Shown: piece after piece, positions 1 to 8,125 of the stretch
Numbering within the stretch: the stretch's first letter is position 1
Layout: every line of letters begins with the position of its first letter
NCBI RefSeq assembly: GCF_027853965.1
Contig: NZ_JAQGLB010000027.1
Span: 30,814-94,813 of the forward strand
Direction of reading: 5' to 3'
Source: Saccharopolyspora indica
Lineage (GTDB): Bacteria > Actinomycetota > Actinomycetes > Mycobacteriales > Pseudonocardiaceae
DNA: 64,000 bases
The notes under the pieces: generated by a model
The model's database searches: none
What the model was told of the DNA's origin: nothing
Seen by the model: the letters and a program-made list of their open reading frames with translations, nothing else
Position numbers and translations under genes: made by a program

Positions 1-589
1 ACACCTGCACGAGGTGGCGCGGCGGCGCACCCGCGACTTCCGGGTGCTGTACGTGGACAACGAGCCGCTGACCGTCGCGCACAGCAAACCGCTGCTGGCC
101 GCCGAGCCGCGCGCCGACATCCTGCAGGCCGACTGCCGCGAACCGGAAGCGATCTTCCGCTCGCCGGAGGCCCGGCAGCTGCTCGACCTGCGCCGGCCCG
201 TCGGGCTGCTGATGGCCTCGGTGCTGCACTTCATCCCGGACTCCGACGATCCGCTCGGCCTGGTGGAGACCTACCGGGACGCCCTCGCGCCGGGCAGCCA
301 CCTGGTGATCTCGCACGTGACCGGCACGAACGCGCCGGAGGCGGTGCAGGTGCTGACCGACTTCTACGCCGAGACCTCCGATCCGCTGCACCCGCGGGAG
401 ACCAGCTGGATCGACAAGCTGTTCGGCGACTTCGAGATCCTGCCCCCGGGCACCACCAACCTCGCGGACTGGCGCCCCGACCCCGGCCGCCCGACCTCTG
501 CCGCCGACCGGTACCGGCTGCTCTACGGCGGAGTGGCCCGCAAGCCGGCCGACGCCCGCATCCCGCTCCAGCCGGTCAGCGGCGGATGA
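1..589 (+). CDS. SAM-dependent methyltransferase, Methyltransf_19 (DUF574) family, 3' part
   Basis: The gene is cut by the left edge; reading starts at base 2 and about 195 residues are visible. The acidic SAM-binding strand (VLYVDNEPL) and the LHFIPD segment followed by a long C-terminal half match the actinobacterial S-adenosyl-methyltransferase family Methyltransf_19, whose substrates are mostly unknown. An internal GTG at base 14 is in frame but lies within the conserved fold, so it is not the start. The stop overlaps the 3' end of the convergent MFS gene by 14 bases. Confidence 0.85.
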   Translation, partial: HLHEVARRRTRDFRVLYVDNEPLTVAHSKPLLAAEPRADILQADCREPEAIFRSPEARQLLDLRRPVGLLMASVLHFIPDSDDPLGLVETYRDALAPGSHLVISHVTGTNAPEAVQVLTDFYAETSDPLHPRETSWIDKLFGDFEILPPGTTNLADWRPDPGRPTSAADRYRLLYGGVARKPADARIPLQPVSGG

Positions 590-1733
590 ACAGCAGCAGG
601 ACGCCCGCGACGATCGCCGCCGCACCCGCCGCCAGCCAGGCCCCGTCCAGCCCGGCGTGCTCGGCGAGCAGGCCGAACAGCAGCGGTCCCAGGCTGCCGC
701 CCAGGTAGATGCCGGTCTGGGTGAACGAGGTGGCGCTGGCGACCCGGTCCGGGGCGATCTTGGCGACGGCGAAGTTCAGCAGTCCCGGCCAGGCCCAGCC
801 CGCGCCGAAGCCGATGGACACCCCGATCAGGAACGCCACCGTCGAGTGCACGGCCATCAGGCCGAAGCCGATCGAACCGATCAGCAGCATCCCGGAGATG
901 ACCCGCACCAGGTTCGGGTTCCGCCGGTCGGCGACCACTCCCGCGCCCAGCCTGATCAGCAGTCCGGTCACTGAGCCCAACGACAGCACCAGCCCGGCCG
1001 CCGACGGGCTGAACCCGACCTCGACCGCCGTGGTGGTGACGAACGCGCCGAGCGCGTTGGCCGCGGCCGACCCGAGGCCGCCGGAGATCGCCAGCAGCAG
1101 GAGCGCGCTCCGCCGCGGGCCGGACCCACCGCCCGCAGCGCTCGCCGACCTCGTGCGCTCGGCTTCCGGCAGCCGGGGCACCGCCGCCGCGGCGACCAGG
1201 CCGATCGCACCGGCGATCACGAACACCCAGCGCCAGCCGACGGTCAGCGCCACCGCGGGCACCGCCACACCGGCCAGCAGCGTGGCGGCCGGGATCGAGG
1301 ACTGCTTGACGCCGAAGCCCATGCCCCGCCGGTGAACCGGGATGCCTTGCGCGATGAGCAGGTTCGAGGCGGGTTGCGCCAGCGAGTTGGGCAGCCCCGC
1401 CAGCCACAGCCCCGCCAGCAGCCAGGCCGCGTTGGGCGCGGCGGCCATCCCGAACAGGCAAGCCGAGCTGCCCAGCGCGCCGACCCGCATGCCCAGCCGG
1501 GAGCCGATCCGCTCGACCAGCCAGCCCATCGTCCGCGACGACAGCGAGGCGACGCCGAAGAACCCGGCCGCGCCGACGCCGAGCAGCGCCGCGCCGAAGC
1601 CGAACTCCTGCTGCAGCTGCACGCCGAGACCGCCGACGAGGAACACCGGGAACACCCCGACGGTGACCACCGCGGCCACCGACGAGAGCACCCGCGTCGT
1701 CCCGACTGTCCGCTGCTGCCCGGCGGCTGCCAC
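576..1733 (-). CDS. MFS transporter
   Basis: 385 residues with about twelve hydrophobic segments, the usual size for a major facilitator superfamily carrier in the cytoplasmic membrane. The loop after the second helix carries a degenerate MFS motif (MGWLVERIGSRLGMRVG). The fold suggests proton-linked export or uptake of a small molecule; the substrate cannot be read from sequence. A GTG start is preceded by GAGGAGG with a five-base spacer. It is divergent from the amidase gene, and the 184-base gap between them holds an inverted repeat that could be an operator for either gene. Confidence 0.88.
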   Translation of the reverse strand: MAAAGQQRTVGTTRVLSSVAAVVTVGVFPVFLVGGLGVQLQQEFGFGAALLGVGAAGFFGVASLSSRTMGWLVERIGSRLGMRVGALGSSACLFGMAAAPNAAWLLAGLWLAGLPNSLAQPASNLLIAQGIPVHRRGMGFGVKQSSIPAATLLAGVAVPAVALTVGWRWVFVIAGAIGLVAAAAVPRLPEAERTRSASAAGGGSGPRRSALLLLAISGGLGSAAANALGAFVTTTAVEVGFSPSAAGLVLSLGSVTGLLIRLGAGVVADRRNPNLVRVISGMLLIGSIGFGLMAVHSTVAFLIGVSIGFGAGWAWPGLLNFAVAKIAPDRVASATSFTQTGIYLGGSLGPLLFGLLAEHAGLDGAWLAAGAAAIVAGVLLLFIRR

Positions 1734-1793
1734 TGCGCCCTCCTCGGCTCCGAGCGGTGTCTGGTCGTCCCAGCGTGGAAACCCGAATGGTTT

Positions 1794-1806
1794 TTAGCAA
1801 CGCTAA
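1794..1806. promoter_or_regulatory. Inverted repeat in MFS/amidase divergent region
   Basis: TTAGC-AAC-GCTAA is a perfect 5-bp inverted repeat in an AT-rich patch, 61 bases upstream of the MFS start and 112 bases upstream of the amidase start. Its position suits an operator for a dimeric repressor. No regulator gene is adjacent, so the binding protein is unknown. Confidence 0.35.
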
Positions 1807-1917
1807 CGTGACGTACGCCTCTGCTCCACCGCTGCGGCCGGCGGGCGGTTGACGTGCGACCCCGCCTGGCGGAAAGGTCGAAAGGGACGGCCCGAACAGC
1901 ACACAGGAGGACGCAGC

Positions 1918-3381
1918 GTGTCGGTAGCGCCCGGATCCGGACTGCCCGCATCGAAGATCCCCGGGCTGGTGCTGCTCGACGCGGTCGAACTGTCCTGGCT
2001 GATCTCCCGGCGCGAGGTCAGCTGCGTCGAGGTCATGCAGACCTACCTCGCGCACATCGACCGGTTCAACCCGCAGGTCAACGCGATCGTCTCCCGCCGC
2101 GACGAAGCGGAGCTGCTCGACGAGGCGCGGCGGCGCGACCAGGAGCTCGACCGCGGCGAGCACCGCGGCTGGATGCACGGCTTCCCGATCGCGGTCAAGG
2201 ACCTCTCCGACGCCGCGGGACTGCCCACCACGATGGGCTCGCCGCTGTTCGCCGACTCGATCGCCGACCGCGACGAGCTGCACGTGCGGCGGATGCGCGA
2301 AGCGGGCGCGATCGTGATCGGCAAGACCAACGTCCCCGAGTTCGGCCTCGGCTCGCACACCTTCAACCCGGTGTTCGGCACGACGCGCAACCCCTACGAC
2401 ACCGCGCGCAGCGCGGGCGGCAGCAGCGGCGGTGCCGGAGCGGCGCTGGCGCTGCGGATGCTGCCGGTGGCCGACGGCAGCGACTTCATGGGCTCGCTGC
2501 GCAACCCGGCCGCCTGGAACAACATCGTGTCGCTGCGGCCCAGCTTCGGGCGCATCCCGGTCGAGGGCTTCCTCAGCTCGCCGTCGGTGGTCGGCCCGAT
2601 GGCGCGCACGGTGCGGGACCTGGCGATGCTGCTGTCCACGATGGCCGGTCCCGATGAACGGGCGCCGCTGAGCATCGAGCAGGACCCGGAGCTGTTCGCC
2701 GGCCGGCTGGAGCACGACTTCGACGGCGTGCGGATCGGCTGGGTCGGCGACTTCGACGGTCACCTGCCCACCGAGCCGGGGCTGCTGGAGCTGTGCGCCG
2801 AATCCTTCGCCGCCTTCGGCGAGATCGGCTGCGCGGTCGAGCCGGTCGCCAAGCCGCTCCCGGTCGAGCAGGCGTGGGAGACGTTCCTGCTGTGGCGGTC
2901 GTGGACCGTCGGGCGCAAGCACGCCGAGCTCTACGACGACCCGGCCGAGCGCGCGCTGCTCAAACCCGAGCTGATCTTCGAGATCGAGAACTACCACCGG
3001 CTCCAGGTGCCCGACATCAGCCGCGCGCTGACCGGCCGCGACGAGTGGCACGCCGCGGTGTCGGCGCTGTTCGACGAGTACGACTTCCTGCTCGCGCCGA
3101 GCGCGCAGGTGTTCCCGTTCGACGCCGAGCAGCGCTGGCCGCAGGAGATCGGCGGCCGCTCGATGGACACCTACCACCGCTGGATGGAGGCGGTGGCCCC
3201 GTGGACGCTGTCCGGGCACCCGGTCGCCAACCTCCCGGTCGGCTGCAACGCGGCGGGCCTGCCGATGGGAGTCCAGCTGATCGGCCGCAACCACGCGGAG
3301 TGGCCGCTCCTCCAGCTGGCCCACGCCTACGAGCGGGCCACCGACTGGCCCCACCGGATCCTCCCCCCGCTCCTCCGCTGA
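1918..3381 (+). CDS. Amidase signature family hydrolase
   Basis: 487 residues. The GTG start was chosen because a perfect AGGAGG lies seven bases upstream; the frame is open 23 codons further up without a better site. The Ser-cisSer-Lys triad is visible: Lys94 in AVKD, cis-Ser169 in GGSSGG, and nucleophile Ser193 in the motif usually written GGSIR, here MGSLR. The 24-residue gap between the two serines matches the family. These enzymes hydrolyse amide bonds in small molecules; sequence alone does not separate an aryl amidase from other members, and there is no GatB or GatC partner nearby, so GatA is unlikely. Confidence 0.9.
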   Translation: MSVAPGSGLPASKIPGLVLLDAVELSWLISRREVSCVEVMQTYLAHIDRFNPQVNAIVSRRDEAELLDEARRRDQELDRGEHRGWMHGFPIAVKDLSDAAGLPTTMGSPLFADSIADRDELHVRRMREAGAIVIGKTNVPEFGLGSHTFNPVFGTTRNPYDTARSAGGSSGGAGAALALRMLPVADGSDFMGSLRNPAAWNNIVSLRPSFGRIPVEGFLSSPSVVGPMARTVRDLAMLLSTMAGPDERAPLSIEQDPELFAGRLEHDFDGVRIGWVGDFDGHLPTEPGLLELCAESFAAFGEIGCAVEPVAKPLPVEQAWETFLLWRSWTVGRKHAELYDDPAERALLKPELIFEIENYHRLQVPDISRALTGRDEWHAAVSALFDEYDFLLAPSAQVFPFDAEQRWPQEIGGRSMDTYHRWMEAVAPWTLSGHPVANLPVGCNAAGLPMGVQLIGRNHAEWPLLQLAHAYERATDWPHRILPPLLR

Positions 3382-3402
3382 CCCCACCGCCACCCGGGCA
3401 CT

Positions 3403-3464
3403 GGTCAATTTCGTACGAAATTGACCGCCACCCGGGTGAACGTCAATTTCGTACGAAATTGACG
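3403..3464. repeat. Family A palindromes, two copies (A1, A2)
   Basis: Two perfect 24-bp palindromes (3403-3426 and 3441-3464) share the core TCAATTTCGTACGAAATTGA and are separated by a spacer containing CACCCGGGTG. They follow the amidase stop by about 20 bases. A third copy lies at 26028-26049 with the same CACCCGGG sequence before it. The placement suggests a terminator-like element; perfect symmetry down to the centre would also allow protein binding as DNA. Confidence 0.8.
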
Positions 3465-3577
3465 CCGCGCCGGGTGACGCGGGGATGCCTGGCCCCGGCG
3501 GGCGATCGCTGGTTCACTTCGCCTGGGCGCGGCGGCACAATCGCGGCGGGATCACGACGTGCGGAAAGGCGGGACGG

Positions 3578-4336
3578 ATGGGCAACGACGTCTTCTCGTT
3601 GCAGGACAAGGTCGCTCTGGTCACCGGTGGCGGCCAGGGCATCGGGCTGGAGATCGCCAAGGCCCTGCGCACCGCGGGTGCGCAGGTGGTGATCGCCGAG
3701 ATCAACCCGGCGACCGGGCAGGCGGCCGCCGAGGCCGTCGGGGGCGAGTTCCGGCAGGTCGACGTCACCGATTCGGCGGCGGTGGCCGGAATGGTCGAGC
3801 GCGTGGTGGCCGAGCACGGCCGGATCGACGTCTCGGTGCACAACGCGGGCACCGTGCGCAACGAGCCCGCGGAGTCCACTTCGGACGAATCGTGGCGACG
3901 CGTGCTGGGGCTGAACCTGGACGCGGTGTTCTGGTGCTGCCGCGAGGTCGGCCGCGCGATGCTGGCGCAGGGCTCGGGGTCGATCATCAACATCGCCTCG
4001 ATGTCCGGGCTTATCTCCAACCACCCGCAGCCGCAGGCGCACTACAACACCTCGAAGGCCGCGGTGATCATGCTGACCAAGTCGCTGGCCGGCGAGTGGA
4101 GCGGCCGCGGCGTGCGGGTCAACTCCATCTCCCCCGGCTACACCGGAACGGACCTGCTCAAGGGCGTCCAGGACACCCAGCCCGAGTGGTACGCCCAGTG
4201 GCTGGCGCAGACGCCGATGGGCCGGGTCGCCGAACCGCGCGAGATCGGCCCGCTGGCGGTGTTCCTGGCCTCCGAGGCCAGCAGCTTCGTCACCGGGAGC
4301 AACATGGTCGTGGACGGCGGTTTCACCGTCTGGTGA
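3578..4336 (+). CDS. SDR family NAD(P)-dependent oxidoreductase
   Basis: 252 residues, the classical SDR length. The cofactor loop TGGGQGIG is at residues 16-23, followed by NAG (HNAGT), a catalytic Ser in NIASMSG and the YNTSK active site. The C-terminal MVVDGGFTVW is typical. The ATG was chosen over an upstream ATG at 3485 because residue 1 then falls just before the first beta strand and an AAAGG-like site precedes it. Family members oxidise secondary alcohols or reduce ketones; the closest style is the polyol/gluconate 5-dehydrogenase group, but the substrate is not determinable. Confidence 0.88.
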   Translation: MGNDVFSLQDKVALVTGGGQGIGLEIAKALRTAGAQVVIAEINPATGQAAAEAVGGEFRQVDVTDSAAVAGMVERVVAEHGRIDVSVHNAGTVRNEPAESTSDESWRRVLGLNLDAVFWCCREVGRAMLAQGSGSIINIASMSGLISNHPQPQAHYNTSKAAVIMLTKSLAGEWSGRGVRVNSISPGYTGTDLLKGVQDTQPEWYAQWLAQTPMGRVAEPREIGPLAVFLASEASSFVTGSNMVVDGGFTVW

Positions 4337-4357
4337 CACCCGATCCCGTTGCCCCAC

Positions 4358-4500
4358 GCGATTTCCATTGAAATCGACCATCAGATTTCAATGGAAATCG
4401 CATCCACCACCGGCGTGTCGGACACCCGACACACCGGTGGTGCGTCGGGGTCTGCGCGATTTCAATGGAAATCGGACGTCCGACTTCCATTGAAATCGCG
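4358..4500. repeat. Family B composite palindromic element, copy B1
   Basis: Three stacked palindromes fill the gap between the convergent SDR and acyl-CoA dehydrogenase genes. The first (4358-4401) has perfect 18-bp arms around an 8-base loop. The second (4405-4442) has 17-bp GC-rich arms with one mismatch. The third (4456-4499) is a 44-bp near-perfect palindrome centred on GACGTC. The outer ones share the core ATTTCCATTGAAAT. A second, inverted copy starts at 63891. It is likely a mobile REP-like element that also serves as a bidirectional terminator. Confidence 0.85.
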
Positions 4501-4568
4501 TCAACCCCGCGACCGACGGTGCGCAGTCCTCCGCAACTCGCACCGTCGTGCGGACCGGTCTGGAAACC

Positions 4569-5762
4569 TCAGCCGCGGAAGGCGTTGAGGCCGGTGAGGG
4601 CCTGGCCGATGGTGAGGGCGTGCATCTCGCCGGTTCCCTCGTAGGTCAGCACCGACTCCAGGTTCGTCATGTGCCGGATCACCGGGTACTCCAGGGAGAT
4701 CCCGTTCGCGCCGAGGATGGTGCGCGCGGTGCGGGCGACCTCCATCGCTCCGCGCACGTTGTCCAGCTTGCCGAAGCTGACCTGCTGCGGGATGAGCTGC
4801 CCGGCGTCCTTGCGGCGGCCGAGGTGCAGGGCGAGGAGCCTGCCGTTCTGCACCCGCACCGCCATGTCGGCGAGCTTGCTCTGGGTGAGCTGGAAGCCGC
4901 CGATCGGCCGGCCGAACTGCTCGCGGGTCGTCGCGTAGTCCAGCGCCGCCTCCAGGCAGCTGCGGCCCGCGCCGACCGCGCCCCACACGATGCCGTAGCG
5001 CGCCTCGTTGAGGCAGGACAGCGGGCCGCGCAGGCCGGTGACCTCCGGCAGCACCGCGTCGGCGGGCAGCCGGACGTCGTCGAGCACCAGCTCGCTGGTC
5101 ACCGAGGCGCGCAGGGACAGCTTGTGCTTGATCTCCGGCGCGGAGAAGCCCGGCGTGTCGGTCGGGACGACGAAGCCGCGCACGCCCTCGTCGGTCTTGG
5201 CCCACACCACGGCCACCGCGGCGATGCTGCCGTTGGTGATCCACATCTTCCGGCCGTTGAGCACCCAGTCGGAGCCGTCGCGGCGCGCCGAGGTGAGCAT
5301 CGAGGCCGGGTCGGAGCCGTGGTCGGGCTCGGTCAGGCCGAAGCAGCCGATCGCCTCGCCCGCCGCCATCCGCGGCAGCCAGTGCTGCTTGTGCTCCTCC
5401 GAACCCCAGCGCCAGATGGCGAACATGGCCAGCGAGCCCTGCACCGACACCAGCGAGCGCAGCCCGGAGTCGCAGGCCTCCAGCTCCTCGCAGGCGATGC
5501 CGTAGTCCACTGCGGACAGTCCGGCGCAGCCGTAGCCCTCCAGGTGCATGCCCAGCACGCCGAGCTTGCCCAGCTCCCGCGCCAGCTCGCGGGCCTGCGG
5601 GAACTCCCCGCGCTCGTACCACTCCGCGACGTGCGGCTGCACGTGGTCGCGGCACAGCGCGCGCACGCTGTCGCGGATCGCCAGCTGCTCCGCGGTGAAT
5701 TCGGCGTCGATCCCGAGCGGATCGCGCGGGTCGAACGCAGGACGCTTGCCACCGGCACTCAT
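4569..5762 (-). CDS. gcdH: Glutaryl-CoA dehydrogenase-like acyl-CoA dehydrogenase
   Basis: 397 residues. The acyl-CoA dehydrogenase fold is complete: FGLTEPDHGSD and WITNG in the middle domain, and the catalytic base Glu in YEGTGEMH near the C-terminus. TEPDHGSD and the C-terminal TGLNAF are typical of glutaryl-CoA dehydrogenase, which converts glutaryl-CoA to crotonyl-CoA plus CO2 in lysine/tryptophan breakdown with FAD. The ATG has GGAGG nine bases upstream. The next gene upstream on this strand is a class III CoA-transferase, which supports a glutarate pathway. The two are separated by structured repeat E1. Confidence 0.88.
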   Translation of the reverse strand: MSAGGKRPAFDPRDPLGIDAEFTAEQLAIRDSVRALCRDHVQPHVAEWYERGEFPQARELARELGKLGVLGMHLEGYGCAGLSAVDYGIACEELEACDSGLRSLVSVQGSLAMFAIWRWGSEEHKQHWLPRMAAGEAIGCFGLTEPDHGSDPASMLTSARRDGSDWVLNGRKMWITNGSIAAVAVVWAKTDEGVRGFVVPTDTPGFSAPEIKHKLSLRASVTSELVLDDVRLPADAVLPEVTGLRGPLSCLNEARYGIVWGAVGAGRSCLEAALDYATTREQFGRPIGGFQLTQSKLADMAVRVQNGRLLALHLGRRKDAGQLIPQQVSFGKLDNVRGAMEVARTARTILGANGISLEYPVIRHMTNLESVLTYEGTGEMHALTIGQALTGLNAFRG

Positions 5763-5837
5763 TGCTGGTTCCTCCAATGTGGTTGATTTCCGGGCCGCAG
5801 CCGCGACGCGCACCGCAACAACAGCACGAGCTGCCGC

Positions 5838-6003
5838 AAGCGCGCAGCGCTTAACCCACCCCCGCAGCTTGCACCGCCGCGGGTTCTCAGAAGCTTCCTG
5901 GCGAGGACGGCCCCTCCGCCGTGTATCGGACATACATCAGGAGGGACACCCGCAGTCCAGGGAGCTTCTGAGGTACCGCTACCCGCACCGCCACGCAAAA
6001 CGA
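5838..6003 (+). repeat. Structured dispersed repeat, copy E1
   Basis: This 166-bp element lies between gcdH and the CoA-transferase gene. A small hairpin (AAGCGC-GCA-GCGCTT, 5838-5852) precedes a long one. The long hairpin has arms 5886-5901 and 5957-5972 (one G-T pair), then an inner CCCTCC/GGAGGG stem and a GTGTAT/ATACAT tip. The other two copies differ in the stems but keep the pairing. The right end is CACGCAAAACGA. It is oriented against the surrounding genes. Confidence 0.88.
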
Positions 6004-6015
6004 GCCTGGAATCAA

Positions 6016-7185
6016 TCATCTGGAGACGATGGGGGGAAGCGTTTGTTCGGGGTCCTCCAGCCATGCGAGGACCTCCTTGCCGTGCTCGCCGAGCAGTGGC
6101 GGCGGGGTCACCTCGGCGCTGCCGTGCGCGGAGAAGTCGATGGGCATGCGCACCTGCATCGTCGCTCCGCCACCGGGGTCGACCAGCGGGCGCAGACCCA
6201 GGGACTCGGCGTAGTGCACCGCCTGCGCCAGGTCGTTGACCTGCCCGCACGCGATTCCCAAGCCCTGCAAGCGTTCCTGCCAGTCGGCCGCGGTGCGGGC
6301 GCCGAGGACGTTCTCCAGCTGCCGGACCAGCTCGTCGCGGTGGGCGACGCGCTGCGCGTTCGTGGCGAACCGCTCGTCGTCGGGCAGGCCGAGCAGTCCG
6401 AGCGCCCCGCACAGCTTGCGGAACTGGCCGTCGTTGCCGACCGCGACGGCCAGGAAGGCGTCCTCGCAGCGCAACGTCTCGTACGGCGCGATGCTCGGGT
6501 GCCGGTTGCCCATCCGCCGCGGCGGGGTGCCGGTGGTCAGCAGCCCGCTCATCTGGTTCACCAGCGACGCCAGCAGGCTGGACAGCAGGTTCACCTCGAC
6601 GTGCTGGCCCTCGCCGGTCAGCTCGCGGTGGCGCAGCGCGGCCAGGATGCCCAGCGCGGCATCCTTGCCGGTGAGCACGTCCACCAGCGCCACACCGGCC
6701 TTCATCGGCGGCCCGTCGGCTTCGCCGGTGATGCTCATCAGCCCGCCGAGCGCCTGCACCACGAAGTCGTAGCCGGGCAGCTCGGCGCCACCGTCGCTGC
6801 CGAAGCCGGAGATCGAGGTGTAGATCAGCCGGGGGTTGAGCTCGCGCGCGGCGGCGTGGTCCAGGCCGTGGCGCGCGAGCGAGCCCGGCTTGAAGTTCTC
6901 CACCAGCACGTCGGCGCGGCGGACCAGGTCGTGCGCGGCCGCCCGGTCCTGCGGGTCGCCGAGGTCGAGTGCGATGCTGCGCTTGCCGCGGTTGACCGAC
7001 TCGAAGTAGGACGAGCTGTGCTCGGTCCAGGGCGGGCCCCAGGTGCGGGTGTCGTCGCCGGTGCCGGGACGCTCCACCTTGATCACCGTGGCGCCGAGGT
7101 CGGCCAGCAGCGTGGTCGCGTACGGGCCGGCCAGAACCCGGCTGAAGTCCGCCACGACCACGCCGTCCATCGGCAGCGTCTTCAT
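6016..7185 (-). CDS. CaiB/BaiF class III CoA-transferase, probably glutarate CoA-transferase
   Basis: 389 residues covering the whole interlocked-dimer fold of class III CoA-transferases. Asp169 in LVDVLTG corresponds to the catalytic Asp that forms the aspartyl-CoA anhydride, and RVLAGPY marks the N-terminal CoA-binding turn. Beside gcdH and a GntR repressor, the likely reaction is transfer of CoA from succinyl-CoA to glutarate, as in the SUGCT group; this comes from context, not from specificity residues. The ATG with GGGAAGGG upstream was preferred over an in-frame start twelve codons earlier that would run into the operator region. Confidence 0.85.
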   Translation of the reverse strand: MKTLPMDGVVVADFSRVLAGPYATTLLADLGATVIKVERPGTGDDTRTWGPPWTEHSSSYFESVNRGKRSIALDLGDPQDRAAAHDLVRRADVLVENFKPGSLARHGLDHAAARELNPRLIYTSISGFGSDGGAELPGYDFVVQALGGLMSITGEADGPPMKAGVALVDVLTGKDAALGILAALRHRELTGEGQHVEVNLLSSLLASLVNQMSGLLTTGTPPRRMGNRHPSIAPYETLRCEDAFLAVAVGNDGQFRKLCGALGLLGLPDDERFATNAQRVAHRDELVRQLENVLGARTAADWQERLQGLGIACGQVNDLAQAVHYAESLGLRPLVDPGGGATMQVRMPIDFSAHGSAEVTPPPLLGEHGKEVLAWLEDPEQTLPPIVSR

Positions 7186-7225
7186 GCACCCGCCCTTCCC
7201 CGCACCAGTGGCTTGCGTCACCGCG

Positions 7226-7241
7226 ATATTGGATCCAATAT
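7226..7241. promoter_or_regulatory. GntR/FCD operator between CoA-transferase and gntR genes
   Basis: ATATTGGATCCAATAT is a perfect 16-bp palindrome, 41 bases before the CoA-transferase start and 48 bases before the divergent GntR gene. TTGGATCCAA-type palindromes are the usual form for FCD-subfamily GntR regulators. The site is placed to control both directions, including autoregulation. Confidence 0.75.
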
Positions 7242-7288
7242 ACAGTTGTCGGGCAACCGGTCAAGGAACCGGAGAACGGAGGACCGGG

Positions 7289-7942
7289 ATGCGGCGACCA
7301 CCCACCACGCAGGAGTTCGTCCTCGGCGAGCTGCGCAGATCCATCGTGTCCGGGGAGCTGGCGCCGGGCCAGCCGATCCGGCAGGACTCGATCGCCCAGG
7401 GCCTCGGCGTGAGCCGGGTACCGCTGCGCGAGGCGCTGAAGACGCTGGAGGCGGAGGGCCAGGTCGTCTACCAGCCGCACCGGGGCTACTCGGTGGCCGA
7501 GCTGTCGCTGAGCGACCTGCTGGAGGTCTACCGGATGCGGGAGCTGCTGGAGGCCGAGGCCGCCGCGGTGGCCACCGAGCGGTTCACCGACACCGACCTG
7601 GCGCGGATCACCGACGCCCAGCATGACGTGGAGCGGGCGGCCGACGGCGGCGACCTGGTCGCCATGATCGCGGCCAACCGCCGCTTCCACTTCGCCCTGC
7701 TGGAACCGTCCGGCATGCCGCGCCTGCTGCGCGTCGTGCGCACCCTCTGGGACGCCACCGACGCCTACCGGGCCGTCTACTACAACTCCGACACCAACCG
7801 CACCCGGGTCCGCCACGAGCACGACGGCATCGTGGCGGCGGCGCAGAACCGCCGAGCCGACGACCTGGTCCGGCTGCTCGACGAACACCGCCGCCACGCG
7901 GTCGACGCCCTCCGCGGCACCATCACGTCCGAAGTGGACTGA
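7289..7942 (+). CDS. GntR family transcriptional regulator, FCD subfamily
   Basis: 217 residues. An N-terminal winged helix-turn-helix (ELRRSIVSGELAPGQPIRQ, then VSRVPLREALKTLE) is followed by an all-helical FCD ligand domain with its metal-binding Asp/His pattern (RFHFAL, HEHDGI). The ATG has CGGAGGA six bases upstream. It is divergent from the CoA-transferase and gcdH genes with the operator in between, so the likely role is a local repressor released by glutarate, glutaryl-CoA or a related acid. The ligand is inferred from context. Confidence 0.9.
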   Translation: MRRPPTTQEFVLGELRRSIVSGELAPGQPIRQDSIAQGLGVSRVPLREALKTLEAEGQVVYQPHRGYSVAELSLSDLLEVYRMRELLEAEAAAVATERFTDTDLARITDAQHDVERAADGGDLVAMIAANRRFHFALLEPSGMPRLLRVVRTLWDATDAYRAVYYNSDTNRTRVRHEHDGIVAAAQNRRADDLVRLLDEHRRHAVDALRGTITSEVD

Positions 7943-8036
7943 TCCATCGACCGATCGCACGACCCGCGAGAGCGCCGCCCCCCCTTGCAGGTTCAGCGCG
8001 AAATCGCCACCACTGCTCCGTTTTCGCTGGTTCAGA

Positions 8037-8082
8037 CCCGTGAGCACTTTGGGGTGCTATAGCCCCTCAAAACACTCACGGG
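8037..8082. repeat. Family C hairpin, copy C1
   Basis: An imperfect inverted repeat with CCCGTGAG/CTCACGGG ends and a GGGGTGCTATAGCCCC centre lies between the convergent gntR and tetR genes. Related copies are at 34591-34634 and 50769-50820, also between convergent genes. It probably terminates transcription from both sides. Confidence 0.75.
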
Positions 8083-8125
8083 ACCCGACCAGCGGAAACG
8101 GAACACCGCGCGGTGGAACCAGAAC

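Noticed and set aside
523..3408. Very long open frames opposite real genes (for example here, 41382-44780 beyond hemY, and 50-90 kDa frames elsewhere)
   Set aside because: They are GC-rich antisense or extended frames with Arg/Ala/Gly-rich translations and no conserved motifs; the real genes on the other strand or with internal starts explain the region.
5826..6004. ACGAGC direct repeats flanking E1 as a target duplication
   Set aside because: Only six bases, and the implied element boundary does not match that suggested for E3.
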